DNA from: Nevskia soli DSM 19509
Lineage (GTDB): Bacteria; Pseudomonadota; Gammaproteobacteria; Nevskiales; Nevskiaceae
Reading direction: 5' to 3'
NCBI RefSeq assembly: GCF_000711955.1
Contig: NZ_JONR01000042.1
Location: 1-44,596, forward strand
Length of the DNA stretch: 44,596 nt
A program made the position numbers and the translations under genes. Below the pieces are notes generated by a model, which was not told the origin of the DNA, did no database searches, and worked only from the letters and a program-made list of their open reading frames with translations. Below, piece after piece: positions 34,515 through 43,344 of the stretch. The number at the start of each line of letters is the position of its first letter. Positions within the stretch are counted from its first letter, which is position 1.

Positions 34515-35651
34515 ATGGCTGGCACAAAGGATTACGGACTCGGCGAATTCACCTACCCGCGCGGCTGGTTCATGGTCGCGGACGCGGCGGAGGTGAAGGA
34601 CAAGCCCCTGCCGCTGAAGTTTTTCGGCCAGGATTTCGCGCTGTACCGCGGCAAGAGCGGCAAGATCGTGCTGCTCGACGCCTTCTGCCCGCACATGGGC
34701 ACGCACCTGGCGAAGAACACCACCTCCTATGTCACCCACGACGGCCAGATCGAGGGCGACTCGATCCGCTGCCCTTACCACGGCTGGCGTTTCGGCGCCG
34801 ACGGCAAGTGCAACGAAATCCCGTTCTCCAGCCTGCCCATCCCCAAGGCCGCCTGCGTGCGCTCCTGGCCGGTGGTGGAGCGCCTCGGCGCGGTCTTCGT
34901 CTGGCACGACCCGGAAGGCGGCGAACCCGAATGGGATGCGCCGGACCTGGCGGAGTGGAACGACGCCGGCTGGGTGCGCCACCAGTGGGATCACCTGGGG
35001 CAGCTCAAGTGCCACCAGCAGGAGATCATCGACAACATCGCCGACTGCACCCATCTGCAGCCGGTGCACGGCTCCATCGTCAACTTCTTCGAGAACGAGT
35101 TCCGCGGCCACCTCGCCATCCAGCGCCAGGGCGGCCCGCATCGTACCCTGGTGACCAGCGACGGCAAGAGCCCGATCCTGATCACCGACACCGTCTACCA
35201 CGGCCCCGGCGTGCTGCTGTCGCGCATGTCCGGCACCCATGACGCGGTGATCCTGATCATGCACACCTCGGTCGAGGACGGCACCGTGCAGGTGTGGCAC
35301 GCCCTGATGGTGCGCTCGCCCAGCAATTCGCCCAAGGTCACCGCGCAGGACACGGAAGCGGCGCGCATGTACCAGGCTGCCGCCCTGCAGGCGTTCTCGC
35401 AGGACTTCGAGGTGTGGTCCAACAAGCGCCCCTGCATCAACGGCATGTTCATGCCCAGCGACGGCGCCTTCCGCAAGGCACGCCTCTGGTACAAGCAGTT
35501 CTACAACCCGCGCGCGAAGAAGGAAGAGTTCCTCAAGCAGTCCGAAGGCGTTTTCGTCCCGGCCGGCATGAAGGCGGCGCCCGAAGCGGCGCGCGGCAAT
35601 GTTTCGCTGGCCGATGCGGTGGCGGCCGAGAATCAGGCGCAAGCGGCGTAA
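34515..35651 (+). CDS. Rieske non-heme iron oxygenase, oxygenase component
   Basis: A 378-residue protein. ATG 34515 has GGAGGAG upstream. The N-terminal Rieske domain has CPHMGTH (Cys58, His60) and CPYHGW (Cys86, His89), the full [2Fe-2S] set. The catalytic domain has DNIADCTHLQPVH, giving the mononuclear iron ligands His180 and His185 with Asp177 as the bridging acid. Gene length and the QEIIDNIADCTHLQPVHGS motif suit the KshA/cholesterol-type single-alpha oxygenases rather than two-subunit aromatic dioxygenases; a steroid or other hydrophobic substrate is a reasonable inference. No ferredoxin or reductase partner is in the window. A strong terminator follows. Confidence 0.92.
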   Translation: MAGTKDYGLGEFTYPRGWFMVADAAEVKDKPLPLKFFGQDFALYRGKSGKIVLLDAFCPHMGTHLAKNTTSYVTHDGQIEGDSIRCPYHGWRFGADGKCNEIPFSSLPIPKAACVRSWPVVERLGAVFVWHDPEGGEPEWDAPDLAEWNDAGWVRHQWDHLGQLKCHQQEIIDNIADCTHLQPVHGSIVNFFENEFRGHLAIQRQGGPHRTLVTSDGKSPILITDTVYHGPGVLLSRMSGTHDAVILIMHTSVEDGTVQVWHALMVRSPSNSPKVTAQDTEAARMYQAAALQAFSQDFEVWSNKRPCINGMFMPSDGAFRKARLWYKQFYNPRAKKEEFLKQSEGVFVPAGMKAAPEAARGNVSLADAVAAENQAQAA

Positions 35652-35676
35652 AGACCGCTGCGTTTAGTTGTATTGG

Positions 35677-35709
35677 AAACCCCTCCCGGCGCAAGCGGGG
35701 AGGGGTTTT
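35677..35709 (+). terminator. Rho-independent terminator of the Rieske gene
   Basis: AAACCCCTCCC pairs with GGGAGGGGTTT (11 bp) around a 10-base loop, ending in a T run (TTTT, then CTTTT). It begins 25 bases after the stop and probably works in both directions, also for the convergent membrane gene. Confidence 0.9.
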
Positions 35710-35752
35710 GCTTTTGGATTGGCGGGTGCTGTCAGCCGTGCGGCAACGCCGC

Positions 35753-37282
35753 TCAGCGCAGCCTGCCCAGCACGCTCAGCGGCTGCGATGAAACTCCATC
35801 CGGTGTCGGCATGTATTGCAGTACCTCGAATTGACTCCCGCTGCGTTGCAGGGGATGCATCGGAATCGGGAAATTGACGTCAACGAAGAGGGCCGCAAAG
35901 AGATAGCGGCAGCCGGTGGCGCGCAGACGTCCAACGAACTGCGGGTCGGGTACTGTGTCCCTCGGCGGCTGATTGCTGCGCCGCCGCGCGTAGTAATTGA
36001 TCCAGTCGGGCCGCACCGCAATCACGCAGTCTTCCTGCGGCACCGCGTCGGAAACGTGGCGCAATGCCTCGATCAGGAACAATTCCGTCCCGACGTGCAG
36101 CGTTGATTCGGCCGGTGCCGTGGTGTACCAGGATTCATAATCCCGGGCGTCGGGCAAGCCGCTGTCCGCCGCTGCGCTGTAACGATCCGCCGCATCGCTG
36201 ATCGCCGGCAAGGCCATGCACATCAGCGCCGCCGCCCAGGCCGCGGCGAGCAGGCGTGCCAGCGCTGCGTCCGGCGATTCGCGGCGCCATTCGGCGACGG
36301 CCAGGATGGGCTGCACCAGCAGCACCGGCAGCACCACCCAGAGCAGGCGCGGTATCTCGCCGGGATACGGCCACAGCAGCAGGATCGCGGCATAAGCGGC
36401 GATGTAGATGCCATCCGGTTTCAGCCTGGCGGCGCGCCATGCCGCCGCGGCCAGGCACAGGCAGCCGATGCTGTCGGTGAGCAGCCCGGCCTGTATGGTT
36501 TGACGCAGGTTTTGCGCGAAGCCCTGGCGCAGGAAGAACAGTACGTCATGCAGTTGCCGCTGCAGGAAAGCCCAGGGGTGATGGCCGTAGGAATAGGCCA
36601 GGTAGTCACCGTAGCCGTCGCCCTGCGTCTTGTGCAGCGTGTGCCAGAGCAATACCGGCAGCAGTGCCGCCATCATGCTCAACAGCGCGGTGCGCCTCCT
36701 GGCCCGCAGCGCGGCAAGAAGCAGCGGCGGCAGCAGGGTGATGCCGATGGTGCGGGTCAGTGTCGCCGCCGCCACGGCGATCGCTGCCACCAGCAGCCAT
36801 TCTTCACCTGGCTCCCCGTGATACGCGGAGAGCAGTGCCAGCGCCAGCAGGCTCCACAACAGATAAAGGTATTCGGACTGAATCAGCAGCCCCGCCAGCC
36901 AACTGCCCGGCAAGGCGGCGAACACCAGCATGAACAGGGCCGCCTGCGCCGCCGAAAATCCCGTGCTGCCCATCCAGGCATACAGCGCGACCAGCCCCAG
37001 CAGCAGCGAGGCGGTGGTCAGGGCATGCGCCAGGTGCAAATCGAACGCCGCCCCGGACCAGGCCAGCAGCAGCGGATACAGCGGCGGAAAGCGGCTGAAG
37101 GCCGCGGCCATGGTGACAGGATCCGCGGTATGGCCGGACGCGTAGTGCTGCGCCATCACCAGGTAGCTGGTGCCGTCATTGAAGAGCGATCCGATCTCGC
37201 CGCTCCAGGTCCAGCAGAAATAGAGCATGGCGATCGGCGCAATTGCGACGATCAGCCAGATGTGACGCCGGAGCAGGGACAT
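35753..37282 (-). CDS. GT-C-like polytopic membrane protein (glycosyltransferase-like)
   Basis: A 509-residue integral membrane protein with about ten hydrophobic helices, from LIVAIAPIAMLYFCWTW onward. The first periplasmic loop, SGEIGSLFNDGTSYLVMAQH, contains the acidic residue and Tyr pattern typical of GT-C/PMT/ArnT-like glycosyltransferases that use polyprenyl-linked sugars. Basic loops such as LRARRRTALL suit the cytoplasmic side. A soluble C-terminal part of about 120 residues (DARDYESWYTTAPAE to LGRLR) lies in the periplasm. The start is unsure: ATG 37282 lacks a good ribosome binding site, and a TTG at 37360 would add 26 residues. No sugar-nucleotide genes lie nearby, so the donor and acceptor are unknown. 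Confidence 0.78.
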   Translation of the reverse strand: MSLLRRHIWLIVAIAPIAMLYFCWTWSGEIGSLFNDGTSYLVMAQHYASGHTADPVTMAAAFSRFPPLYPLLLAWSGAAFDLHLAHALTTASLLLGLVALYAWMGSTGFSAAQAALFMLVFAALPGSWLAGLLIQSEYLYLLWSLLALALLSAYHGEPGEEWLLVAAIAVAAATLTRTIGITLLPPLLLAALRARRRTALLSMMAALLPVLLWHTLHKTQGDGYGDYLAYSYGHHPWAFLQRQLHDVLFFLRQGFAQNLRQTIQAGLLTDSIGCLCLAAAAWRAARLKPDGIYIAAYAAILLLWPYPGEIPRLLWVVLPVLLVQPILAVAEWRRESPDAALARLLAAAWAAALMCMALPAISDAADRYSAAADSGLPDARDYESWYTTAPAESTLHVGTELFLIEALRHVSDAVPQEDCVIAVRPDWINYYARRRSNQPPRDTVPDPQFVGRLRATGCRYLFAALFVDVNFPIPMHPLQRSGSQFEVLQYMPTPDGVSSQPLSVLGRLR

Positions 37283-37466
37283 GGAGACGGGCAATCCGGT
37301 TTCGGCCGGCTGCGCCTGTACGCGTGCGCAGGCGGCGGCTTCGATTTTCAATGACCGCAATTATGACAGTCCGCAACGCCATGCGCCGGCTGCGGCCGAC
37401 GTGCTCCTCGACTGCGCCGGCCCATGGCGCGCCGATCGAAACTGCCCTGTCGCGTTACACTGGGGC

Positions 37467-37631
37467 ATGACCGAGGAGCAGGAACAAGAGTTCACCTGTT
37501 CGTTCTGCGGCAAGGGGCCGCAGGAACTGCGCAGCCTGTTCCGCGGGCCCGAGGCCAACATCTGCGGCGAATGCGTGCGCAGGCTGTACGACATGCTGGA
37601 CGAAGCCGATGACCCGCAGTCCCTGCAATAA
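37467..37631 (+). CDS. Stand-alone ClpX-type C4 zinc finger protein
   Basis: A 54-residue protein. ATG 37467 gives MTEEQEQEFTCSFCGKGPQE then LRSLFRGPEANICGECVRRL. The CxxC...CxxC spacing (Cys11, Cys14, Cys33, Cys36 by count) and the FCGK and ICxEC elements match the N-terminal zinc-binding domain of ClpX, which dimerises and binds adaptors and substrates. Here it stands alone with a short acidic tail (DMLDEADDPQSLQ). It lies 18 bases before a DUF155-like gene, probably the same operon. It could act as an adaptor or regulator of ClpX by heterodimerising with it; this is inference. The clpX gene itself is not in the window. Confidence 0.85.
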   Translation: MTEEQEQEFTCSFCGKGPQELRSLFRGPEANICGECVRRLYDMLDEADDPQSLQ

Positions 37632-37649
37632 GGCCGGAGGCGCACAACC

Positions 37650-38762
37650 GTGACCGCCCTGGCCCCCGAAGTGAAGAGCGGTGCCATCGTCGCCCTGCGC
37701 CTGTTCGACATCGCCTACGCCATCGACCTGGCGCGGGCCGAAGCCCTGTGGGCGCAGCGGCAGGGCGGGGCGAGCAGCCGCAGCCAGCTCAGCGCCACCC
37801 CGGCCAAGGCGGTGGCCTTCGACGTACCACCGGTGCTGCTGCCGCTGGATGCCGTGCCGCTGCACATGGAGGGCCTCGGCGTGAACGCCGTGGCCACGGC
37901 GCGGCTGTACGACTTCGGCGTGGTGGCGCTGGCCCTGCGCATCCCGGTGGTGGACCACGATTGGCTTTCCTACACGCGGCTGTGCAACGCCGCGGCCCAG
38001 TCCATCGACTCCGCGGTGTGGGAAACGCTGCTGCAGCGCGTGCGCCTGCCCCTGGTCTCGGCCTTCGACCGGCCCTATGCCAGCCGCGTGCAGGAGGACT
38101 ACCTGCTGGCCATCGTGCAGCAGTGGAGCGAGCCGCTGAAGACGGCGGAGCTGGAGCAGCGCCTGGACCTCGTGCCCCTGCTCTCCGGCGAGCGGCGGCC
38201 GCTGTCGGAAGGCGCCCGGCGCGAGCTGCTGCGCCAACGCTTCTCCTATTACGAAGACGATCTCGTGGTGCTGACCTGGGACCGCGCCTTCATCGTCGAG
38301 CCGCGCGGCGATTCGGATGTGGCCGACGTGCTGGAAGTGGCCAACGCCCAGCTGCTGGAGCAGCGTTACTACGACGAGTTGCTGGACGACGAGCTGCCGC
38401 GCATGTACGACCTGGTGGAGCAGGCGCAGCGCGCCAGCCACTGGTACGCGCCGCGCCGCTTCGCCGACCTGGCGCGCCGCTTCTACACCCTGGTGGCGGA
38501 AGTGACCGAGCTGACCGAGAAGGCCGACAACGCCCTCCAGGTCACCGAGGACGTCTACCTCGCCCGCATCTACGCCGCCGCGCTGGAGCAGTTCCGCGTA
38601 CCCAAGATCGGCGCGGCGGTGGACCGCAAGCTGGCCATCATGCGCGACACCTACACCGCCCTCTACAACGAGGCCGCCGGCCGCCGCGGCGAGCTGATGG
38701 AACTGGCCATCATCGTGCTGATCCTGGTCGAGATCGCGCTGGCGCTGGTGCAGAAATTCTGA
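37650..38762 (+). CDS. DUF155/RMD1-like membrane protein
   Basis: A 370-residue protein. The N-terminal 90 residues form a soluble domain (GAIVALRLFDIAYAIDLARA). The middle contains RFSYYEDDLVVLTWDRAFIV then VADVLEVANAQLLEQRYYDE, with charged helices after it (LARRFYTLVAEVTELTEKAD). A single C-terminal helix ELMELAIIVLILVEIALALV anchors it in the inner membrane. The order (beta-rich start, long helices, LELxIIxLIxxEI-like anchor) matches the DUF155 family that includes eukaryotic RMND1/RMD1; the bacterial members' function is unknown. I call this with moderate confidence. It follows the ClpX-type zinc finger gene by 18 bases. GGAGG upstream of 37650 supports the start. Confidence 0.72.
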   Translation: MTALAPEVKSGAIVALRLFDIAYAIDLARAEALWAQRQGGASSRSQLSATPAKAVAFDVPPVLLPLDAVPLHMEGLGVNAVATARLYDFGVVALALRIPVVDHDWLSYTRLCNAAAQSIDSAVWETLLQRVRLPLVSAFDRPYASRVQEDYLLAIVQQWSEPLKTAELEQRLDLVPLLSGERRPLSEGARRELLRQRFSYYEDDLVVLTWDRAFIVEPRGDSDVADVLEVANAQLLEQRYYDELLDDELPRMYDLVEQAQRASHWYAPRRFADLARRFYTLVAEVTELTEKADNALQVTEDVYLARIYAAALEQFRVPKIGAAVDRKLAIMRDTYTALYNEAAGRRGELMELAIIVLILVEIALALVQKF

Positions 38763-38851
38763 GCGGCTGCCGGGCGTTTCCGGAGTGGACCTGACACCGA
38801 TTTGCAACGAAAGTTGACTACGCTGTCAGATCGTCAACCCGCCTCCCTGTC

Positions 38852-41074
38852 ATGACCGCCAATAAATCCGTTCAACAGCGCAGCGCACTGCGCGATCCCT
38901 GGGCCCGTACCTTCATTGCCATCGCTTGCGCCAGCCTCGGAGCCTGCGGCGGCAGCGGCGGCACCGATAACGGCGGCAGCAGTAGCGGGAGCAGCGGCGG
39001 CAGTTCAGCAACGGTCAGCGGCAAGGTGGTCGGCGCGGCGGTGAAGTATCCGACCGGCTTTGCCAATTCCAGCAAGGCCGGCGTCGACTACGCCAAGAGC
39101 ACCACCGGTGATTCCGCGGTGTGGACGGCACGGAGCGTCGCCTATGCCGGGGCCAAGGTCTGCGTGGATCTCAACGACAATGGCTTCTGCGATACCGGAG
39201 AGGAGACCACCACCACCGGTTCGGACGGCTCCTTCACCCTCAAGTACACGGCGGGCATGCCGCTGACGGCGATCGTCGGCACCGCTGCCGGCGCGACCCG
39301 CGACATGGTGCTGCGCGCGGCGCCGGACCAGGTACAGGCTGCCAGCGGTCAGGTGCTGCTCAGCGCCCTGTCGAGCGAAGTGCTGCGCTCCATGGAAACC
39401 GACAAGCTCTCCTACGCCGGTGCGCGCCAGGCCATCGCCATGCGCCTGAGCCTGAACAACAGCCCGGCGCTGCCCACCGACGTCAGCGTCACCGCCGACC
39501 AAATCGCCGCCGACGTCTCCGCGCTCGGCGACGCCAACGCCCGCAATGCCCTGCTGTTCGAGGAAAGCGCCCTGCAGAACCGCCAGGCGCTGGCGACGAC
39601 CATGCTGGAGCGCGGTTACGTCAGCGCCATGGCGGTGGACCCGGTGAAGACCATCCAGGATGCCCAGGCTGCCGCGTTCAAGCCCGAGGACATCCCCCGC
39701 TACGACCACCTGTTCGTGGTGATTTTCGAGAACCACAGCAACGCCACCATCGACAGTCCGCTCAACGCCAACTTCTACAAGTACCTGCACGTCGACGGCA
39801 ACCGCGCCGCCAACTACTTCTCCACCGGCAACCCGAGCGAGCCGAACTACATCTCCACCGCCAGCGGCGACACCTGGGGCACCGCCAGCGACGACGGCTG
39901 GAATTGCGTGCCGGACGGCGACACCGCCGACCTGCCCACCGACGTCTACAACCCGCGCGGCACCTGCGCCGACGCCGCCAGCCACAACCAGAAGGGCCGC
40001 CGCAATCTATTCACCGCGCTCTACCAGGCCGGCCTGGGCGCGCGCGTCTACAGCGAGTCCATGGACCCGGGCCAGGATCCGCGCGTCGACGGCAACGGCA
40101 ACTCCGCCATCAGCGGCGCCAACAAGGCCTCGGGCAAGATGGAGCCGTTCATCGGCAGCCTCTACCGCACCAAGCACCACCCGGCCATGTACTGGGACGA
40201 AGTGCGCAACCGGCCGGACTTCTTCCACAACCTGACGCGCAGCGTCGGCGGCGGCCAGTGGGACGAGGGCATCGCCGCCTACGCCGCCGCCAACAACATC
40301 AGCTGGAACACGCACCAGCTCGAGGACGACCTCAAGTCCGGCGACATCGGCGCGCTGAACTACATCATTCCCGACCAGTGCGACGACATCCACACCACCG
40401 GCACCGAAGTGGCGGACTGCACCCAGCTCGCCTACTTCGGCAGCGGCATCCAGCGCGGCGACCACTACGCCAAGTACCTGGTCGACACCATCCAGGCCTC
40501 GCCGATCTGGAAGAACCCCGCGCGCAAGGTCGGCATCGTGCTGATCTTCGACGAGGGCTCGGTATTCTTCGGCAGTTCCTCCTGCTGCGGCTGGAACGCC
40601 GGCGGCGGGGCCACCAGCGGCGCGCCGCTGGGCGAGGGCATCACCACCGCCGTGCCCGCCTACAGCGACGGCAACAAGGGCGACGGCCCCACCATCTTCG
40701 CCGTGCTCAACAACCAGCCGTCCGCCCCCAAGGGCATCGTCGACTCGGATTCCTACAGCCACTTCTCCTTCGTGCGCACCCTGCAGGACATGTTCGGCCT
40801 GGCCGACCCTGGCGTGCCGGAGTCCTACATGAACCGCTCCAAGTACACCGAGGCCTACATCGCCGCGAACCTGGACAAGCTCACCGAGTACAAGGGCAGC
40901 AACAACACCCACTTCGACGCGGTGCGGCCGATGAATCACAACTATGTGATGAAGTTCGGCGACCGCATCTCCGGCGGCGTGCTGCCCGGCATCCCGGGCA
41001 GCGGCAGCGTCGGCCTGGGCGCCTTCGCCCTGGGGCCGGATCCGACGCAGACCAGCATCTGGTCGCTGCAATAA
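38852..41074 (+). CDS. Lipoprotein phosphoesterase (PF04185-like)
   Basis: A 740-residue protein. The N-terminus has a late lipobox LGAC (Cys32) followed by a Gly/Ser linker (GGSGGTDNGGSSSGSSGG). Residues about 45-240 form a repeat-poor beta region with VCVDLNDNGFCDTGEETTTT, a calcium-binding-like or carboxypeptidase-regulatory-like module. The catalytic domain begins FVVIFENHSNATIDSPLN (Glu293, Asn294) and includes NYFSTGNPSEPNYISTASGD, VLIFDEGSVFFGSSSCCGW and DSYSHFSFVRTLQDMFGL, matching the phosphoesterase/phospholipase C-acid phosphatase family. It probably cleaves phosphate esters outside the inner membrane. There is no strong ribosome binding site. The di-heme peroxidase gene follows 5 bases after its stop, so the two are coupled. 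Confidence 0.88.
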   Translation: MTANKSVQQRSALRDPWARTFIAIACASLGACGGSGGTDNGGSSSGSSGGSSATVSGKVVGAAVKYPTGFANSSKAGVDYAKSTTGDSAVWTARSVAYAGAKVCVDLNDNGFCDTGEETTTTGSDGSFTLKYTAGMPLTAIVGTAAGATRDMVLRAAPDQVQAASGQVLLSALSSEVLRSMETDKLSYAGARQAIAMRLSLNNSPALPTDVSVTADQIAADVSALGDANARNALLFEESALQNRQALATTMLERGYVSAMAVDPVKTIQDAQAAAFKPEDIPRYDHLFVVIFENHSNATIDSPLNANFYKYLHVDGNRAANYFSTGNPSEPNYISTASGDTWGTASDDGWNCVPDGDTADLPTDVYNPRGTCADAASHNQKGRRNLFTALYQAGLGARVYSESMDPGQDPRVDGNGNSAISGANKASGKMEPFIGSLYRTKHHPAMYWDEVRNRPDFFHNLTRSVGGGQWDEGIAAYAAANNISWNTHQLEDDLKSGDIGALNYIIPDQCDDIHTTGTEVADCTQLAYFGSGIQRGDHYAKYLVDTIQASPIWKNPARKVGIVLIFDEGSVFFGSSSCCGWNAGGGATSGAPLGEGITTAVPAYSDGNKGDGPTIFAVLNNQPSAPKGIVDSDSYSHFSFVRTLQDMFGLADPGVPESYMNRSKYTEAYIAANLDKLTEYKGSNNTHFDAVRPMNHNYVMKFGDRISGGVLPGIPGSGSVGLGAFALGPDPTQTSIWSLQ

Positions 41075-41079
41075 GGCGG

Positions 41080-42408
41080 GTGGGGCGCATCCCACGGCAG
41101 GCGCTGTTCCTCGGAACGGCGCTGCTGCTTGCCGCTTGCGGCAAGCATGGCGGCGATGCGGCGCAGGCCCCCGCGGTCCTGTCGCCGCCCGCGCCGTCAG
41201 TCGCGCCCGCTGCCGCCCGGCCGGAGCAACTGCTCGGCGCGCGGGCGCAACTCGGCAGGCGGCTGTTCTTCGATCCGGCGCTCTCCGGCTCCGGCCGCCA
41301 GTCCTGCGCCACCTGCCACGATCCGGCCCACGCTTACGCCCCGGCCAATGCCCTGCCGGTGCAACTCGGCGGCGCCGATCTGAAAACGCCCGGCACCCGC
41401 GCGGTGCCGACGCTGATGTACAAGAAGTACACGCGCGCCTACTCGGACACCTACCAGAACCCGGATCAGGTGAGCCCGCCCGCGCCCGGCGGCGGCTTCG
41501 GCTGGGACGGCCGTGCCGACAGCCTGGCCGCGCAGGCCGAGATTCCGCTGCTCGCCCCCAACGAGATGGCCAATGCCGGCCGCGCCGGCGTGGCGGCGAA
41601 GCTGCGCAAGGCGGTTTACGCGGAACAGTTCCGCGCGGTGTTCGGCGCCGCGTCCCTGGACGATGACGCCAAGGCTGTCGCGCAGGCCGGTATCGCTTTG
41701 CAGGCGTTCCAGATCGAGGACACCAGCTTCCGTCCCTTCAGCAGCAGGTTCGACCGCTACCGCAACAACAAGCAGGGCGGCGCCCTCACCACGCCGGAAC
41801 TGCGCGGCTTCGCCCTCTACATGTCGCCGGACAAGGGCAACTGCAACGCCTGCCACCTGCTCGGCCCCGGCGACGGCGGCAGCCAGGACATCAGCTCCGA
41901 CTACTCCTTCGCCGCCATCGGCGTGCCGCGCAACCCGCAAATCCCGGCCAACGCCAACCCGGACTATTTCGACCTCGGCCTGTGCGGCCCGCTGCGCGCC
42001 GACCATGCGCCGGCCAGGGCCGGGGCGGCGAGCCCGTATTGCGGCCTGTTCAAGACCCCGGTGCTGCGCAACGCCGCCACGCGCCAGGTGTTCATGCACA
42101 ACGGCCGCTTCACCTCGCTGCGCGAGGCGGTGCGCTTCTACGCCACGCGCGACACCGATCCCGCGCAGTGGTACCCGAAAGACGCGAACGGCAAGCCGCG
42201 CAAGTTCGACGACCTGCCGCCGGTCTACCGCGCCAATCTCGACCGCCAGGCCCCGCTCGACGGCCGCGCCGCCGGCGGCACGCCGGCCCTGAGCGACGGC
42301 GACATCGACGACCTCGTCGCCTTCATCGGCACCCTCACCGACGAGGCCTACCTGCCCCTGGCCCAGGCCGCCAGCCAGCTTCCCGAGCCGGTTTCAAAGC
42401 CTCCCTGA
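41080..42408 (+). CDS. Di-heme cytochrome c peroxidase-like lipoprotein (MauG/CcpA family)
   Basis: A 442-residue protein starting at GTG 41080, five bases after the phosphoesterase stop; this start gives a lipoprotein signal with Cys20 (LLLAAC). A Pro/Ala linker is followed by two c-type heme sites: CATCH (76-80) and CNACH (255-259). Flanking motifs RRLFFDPALSGSGRQSCATC, GWDGRADSLAAQAEIPLL, and later FKTPVLRNAATRQVFMHNGR and DDLVAFIGTLTDEAYLPL are typical of bacterial di-heme peroxidases. It would accept electrons from a small cytochrome or copper protein and reduce peroxide or carry out a MauG-like oxidation, anchored to a membrane. Very long in-frame extension upstream is a shadow of the phosphoesterase gene. 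Confidence 0.94.
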   Translation: MGRIPRQALFLGTALLLAACGKHGGDAAQAPAVLSPPAPSVAPAAARPEQLLGARAQLGRRLFFDPALSGSGRQSCATCHDPAHAYAPANALPVQLGGADLKTPGTRAVPTLMYKKYTRAYSDTYQNPDQVSPPAPGGGFGWDGRADSLAAQAEIPLLAPNEMANAGRAGVAAKLRKAVYAEQFRAVFGAASLDDDAKAVAQAGIALQAFQIEDTSFRPFSSRFDRYRNNKQGGALTTPELRGFALYMSPDKGNCNACHLLGPGDGGSQDISSDYSFAAIGVPRNPQIPANANPDYFDLGLCGPLRADHAPARAGAASPYCGLFKTPVLRNAATRQVFMHNGRFTSLREAVRFYATRDTDPAQWYPKDANGKPRKFDDLPPVYRANLDRQAPLDGRAAGGTPALSDGDIDDLVAFIGTLTDEAYLPLAQAASQLPEPVSKPP

Positions 42409-42462
42409 GCACCCCGGACGCCCAATCAGCGGATAATGCCGCCCCTGGGGGAGTCCACAAGA

Positions 42463-43107
42463 ATGAATGTGTCGTTGGGACCGGAAGTGCCGCGCCGGGG
42501 CAATGCCCTGTCGCGCTGGCTGGGCCGCGTGGTGCTGCGGGCGATGGGCTGGCGCCTGCAAGGGGCCGTGCCCAACCTGCCCAAGATGATCCTCATCGGC
42601 GCGCCCCATACCACCAACATGGACGGCGTGATCTCCTTCGTGGCGATGACCGCCCTGGGCCTGCGCGCCGGCACCATGGTCAAGGACAGCGCCTTCCACG
42701 GCGCCGTCGGCCTGCTGCTGCGCTGGCTCGGCGCCCTGCCCGTGGACCGCAAGAGCGCCAAGGGCGTGGTCGAGCAGACCATCGACGCCTTCAACAGCCG
42801 CCCGGCTTTCGTCCTCCTCCTGGCCCCGGAAGGCACGCGCAGCGCCGCCCCGGAGTGGAAACGCGGCTTCTACCACGTCGCCCGCGGTGCTGGCGTGCCG
42901 GTAGTGCCGGCCGCCATCGACTACAACCGCAAACGCATCACCTTCGGGCCACCGCTGATTGCCGGCGAAGACTACGACGCGGATTTGCGGACCCTGCTGC
43001 GCTTCTACGCGGACCACTCCGCGCCCCGCCATCCCGAGCGCCTGTCCAGGCCTTTGTGCGAAGCGCAGGGCAGGGAATGGCGGCCTTCGAGCGAAGCAGA
43101 CGAGTAA
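42463..43107 (+). CDS. 1-acyl-sn-glycerol-3-phosphate acyltransferase-like protein (PlsC family)
   Basis: A 214-residue PlsC-family acyltransferase. ATG 42463 has GGGGGAG upstream. Motif I is HTTNMD (His49, Asp54; HX4D), the acyl-transfer site; motif III is EGTRS (123-127), and VVPAAIDY forms motif IV. The first helices (ALSRWLGRVVLRAMGWRLQG) associate with the inner membrane. MVKDSAFHGAVGLLLRWLGA and LPVDRKS carry motif II. Short members of this group often act in lipid remodelling rather than in main phospholipid synthesis; the acyl acceptor cannot be told. The last base of the stop codon is the first base of a REP-like inverted repeat, which probably ends transcription. Confidence 0.9.
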   Translation: MNVSLGPEVPRRGNALSRWLGRVVLRAMGWRLQGAVPNLPKMILIGAPHTTNMDGVISFVAMTALGLRAGTMVKDSAFHGAVGLLLRWLGALPVDRKSAKGVVEQTIDAFNSRPAFVLLLAPEGTRSAAPEWKRGFYHVARGAGVPVVPAAIDYNRKRITFGPPLIAGEDYDADLRTLLRFYADHSAPRHPERLSRPLCEAQGREWRPSSEADE

Positions 43108-43170
43108 CGTAGGGCGGCCCGTGGCCGCCGCTGCGCCACCCCAAGCCGGCGGCCACAGGCCGCCCTACGT
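43107..43170. repeat. REP-like inverted repeat, 23-bp arms
   Basis: Arms 43107-43129 and 43148-43170 pair with one mismatch, ending in ACGTAGGGCGGCC and GGCCGCCCTACGT, around an 18-base loop. The GTAGGGCGG...CCGCCCTAC pattern is a common dispersed palindrome in proteobacterial genomes. The left arm begins on the stop codon of the acyltransferase gene. The rest of the 237-base gap to the next gene is C-rich, with no motif seen. Confidence 0.8.
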
Positions 43171-43344
43171 CCGCACTCGCCGTCATCTCACCCTGCAATC
43201 CCCATTCCCGCCCACCGACCGTTCCCCCGAAGAACTGACTCGCCTGTCGGCTCCTAACCGTACGCCCCCCGCTTCACCCCTAGAGTCACCCTGCGGGCGG
43301 TGATGTGGGGATCGCGCTCCCGTTTGTTGGCATGGAGCGATTGC

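Noticed and set aside
38790..38830. CTGACA...TGTCAG inverted pair before the phosphoesterase gene
   Set aside because: Six-base arms over 40 bases are expected by chance in this much sequence, with no supporting promoter pattern.
39121..41079. Long frame upstream of the di-heme peroxidase start
   Set aside because: It overlaps the phosphoesterase gene in another frame and is Arg/Gln/His-rich shadow sequence. The GTG at 41080 with a lipoprotein signal is the real start.
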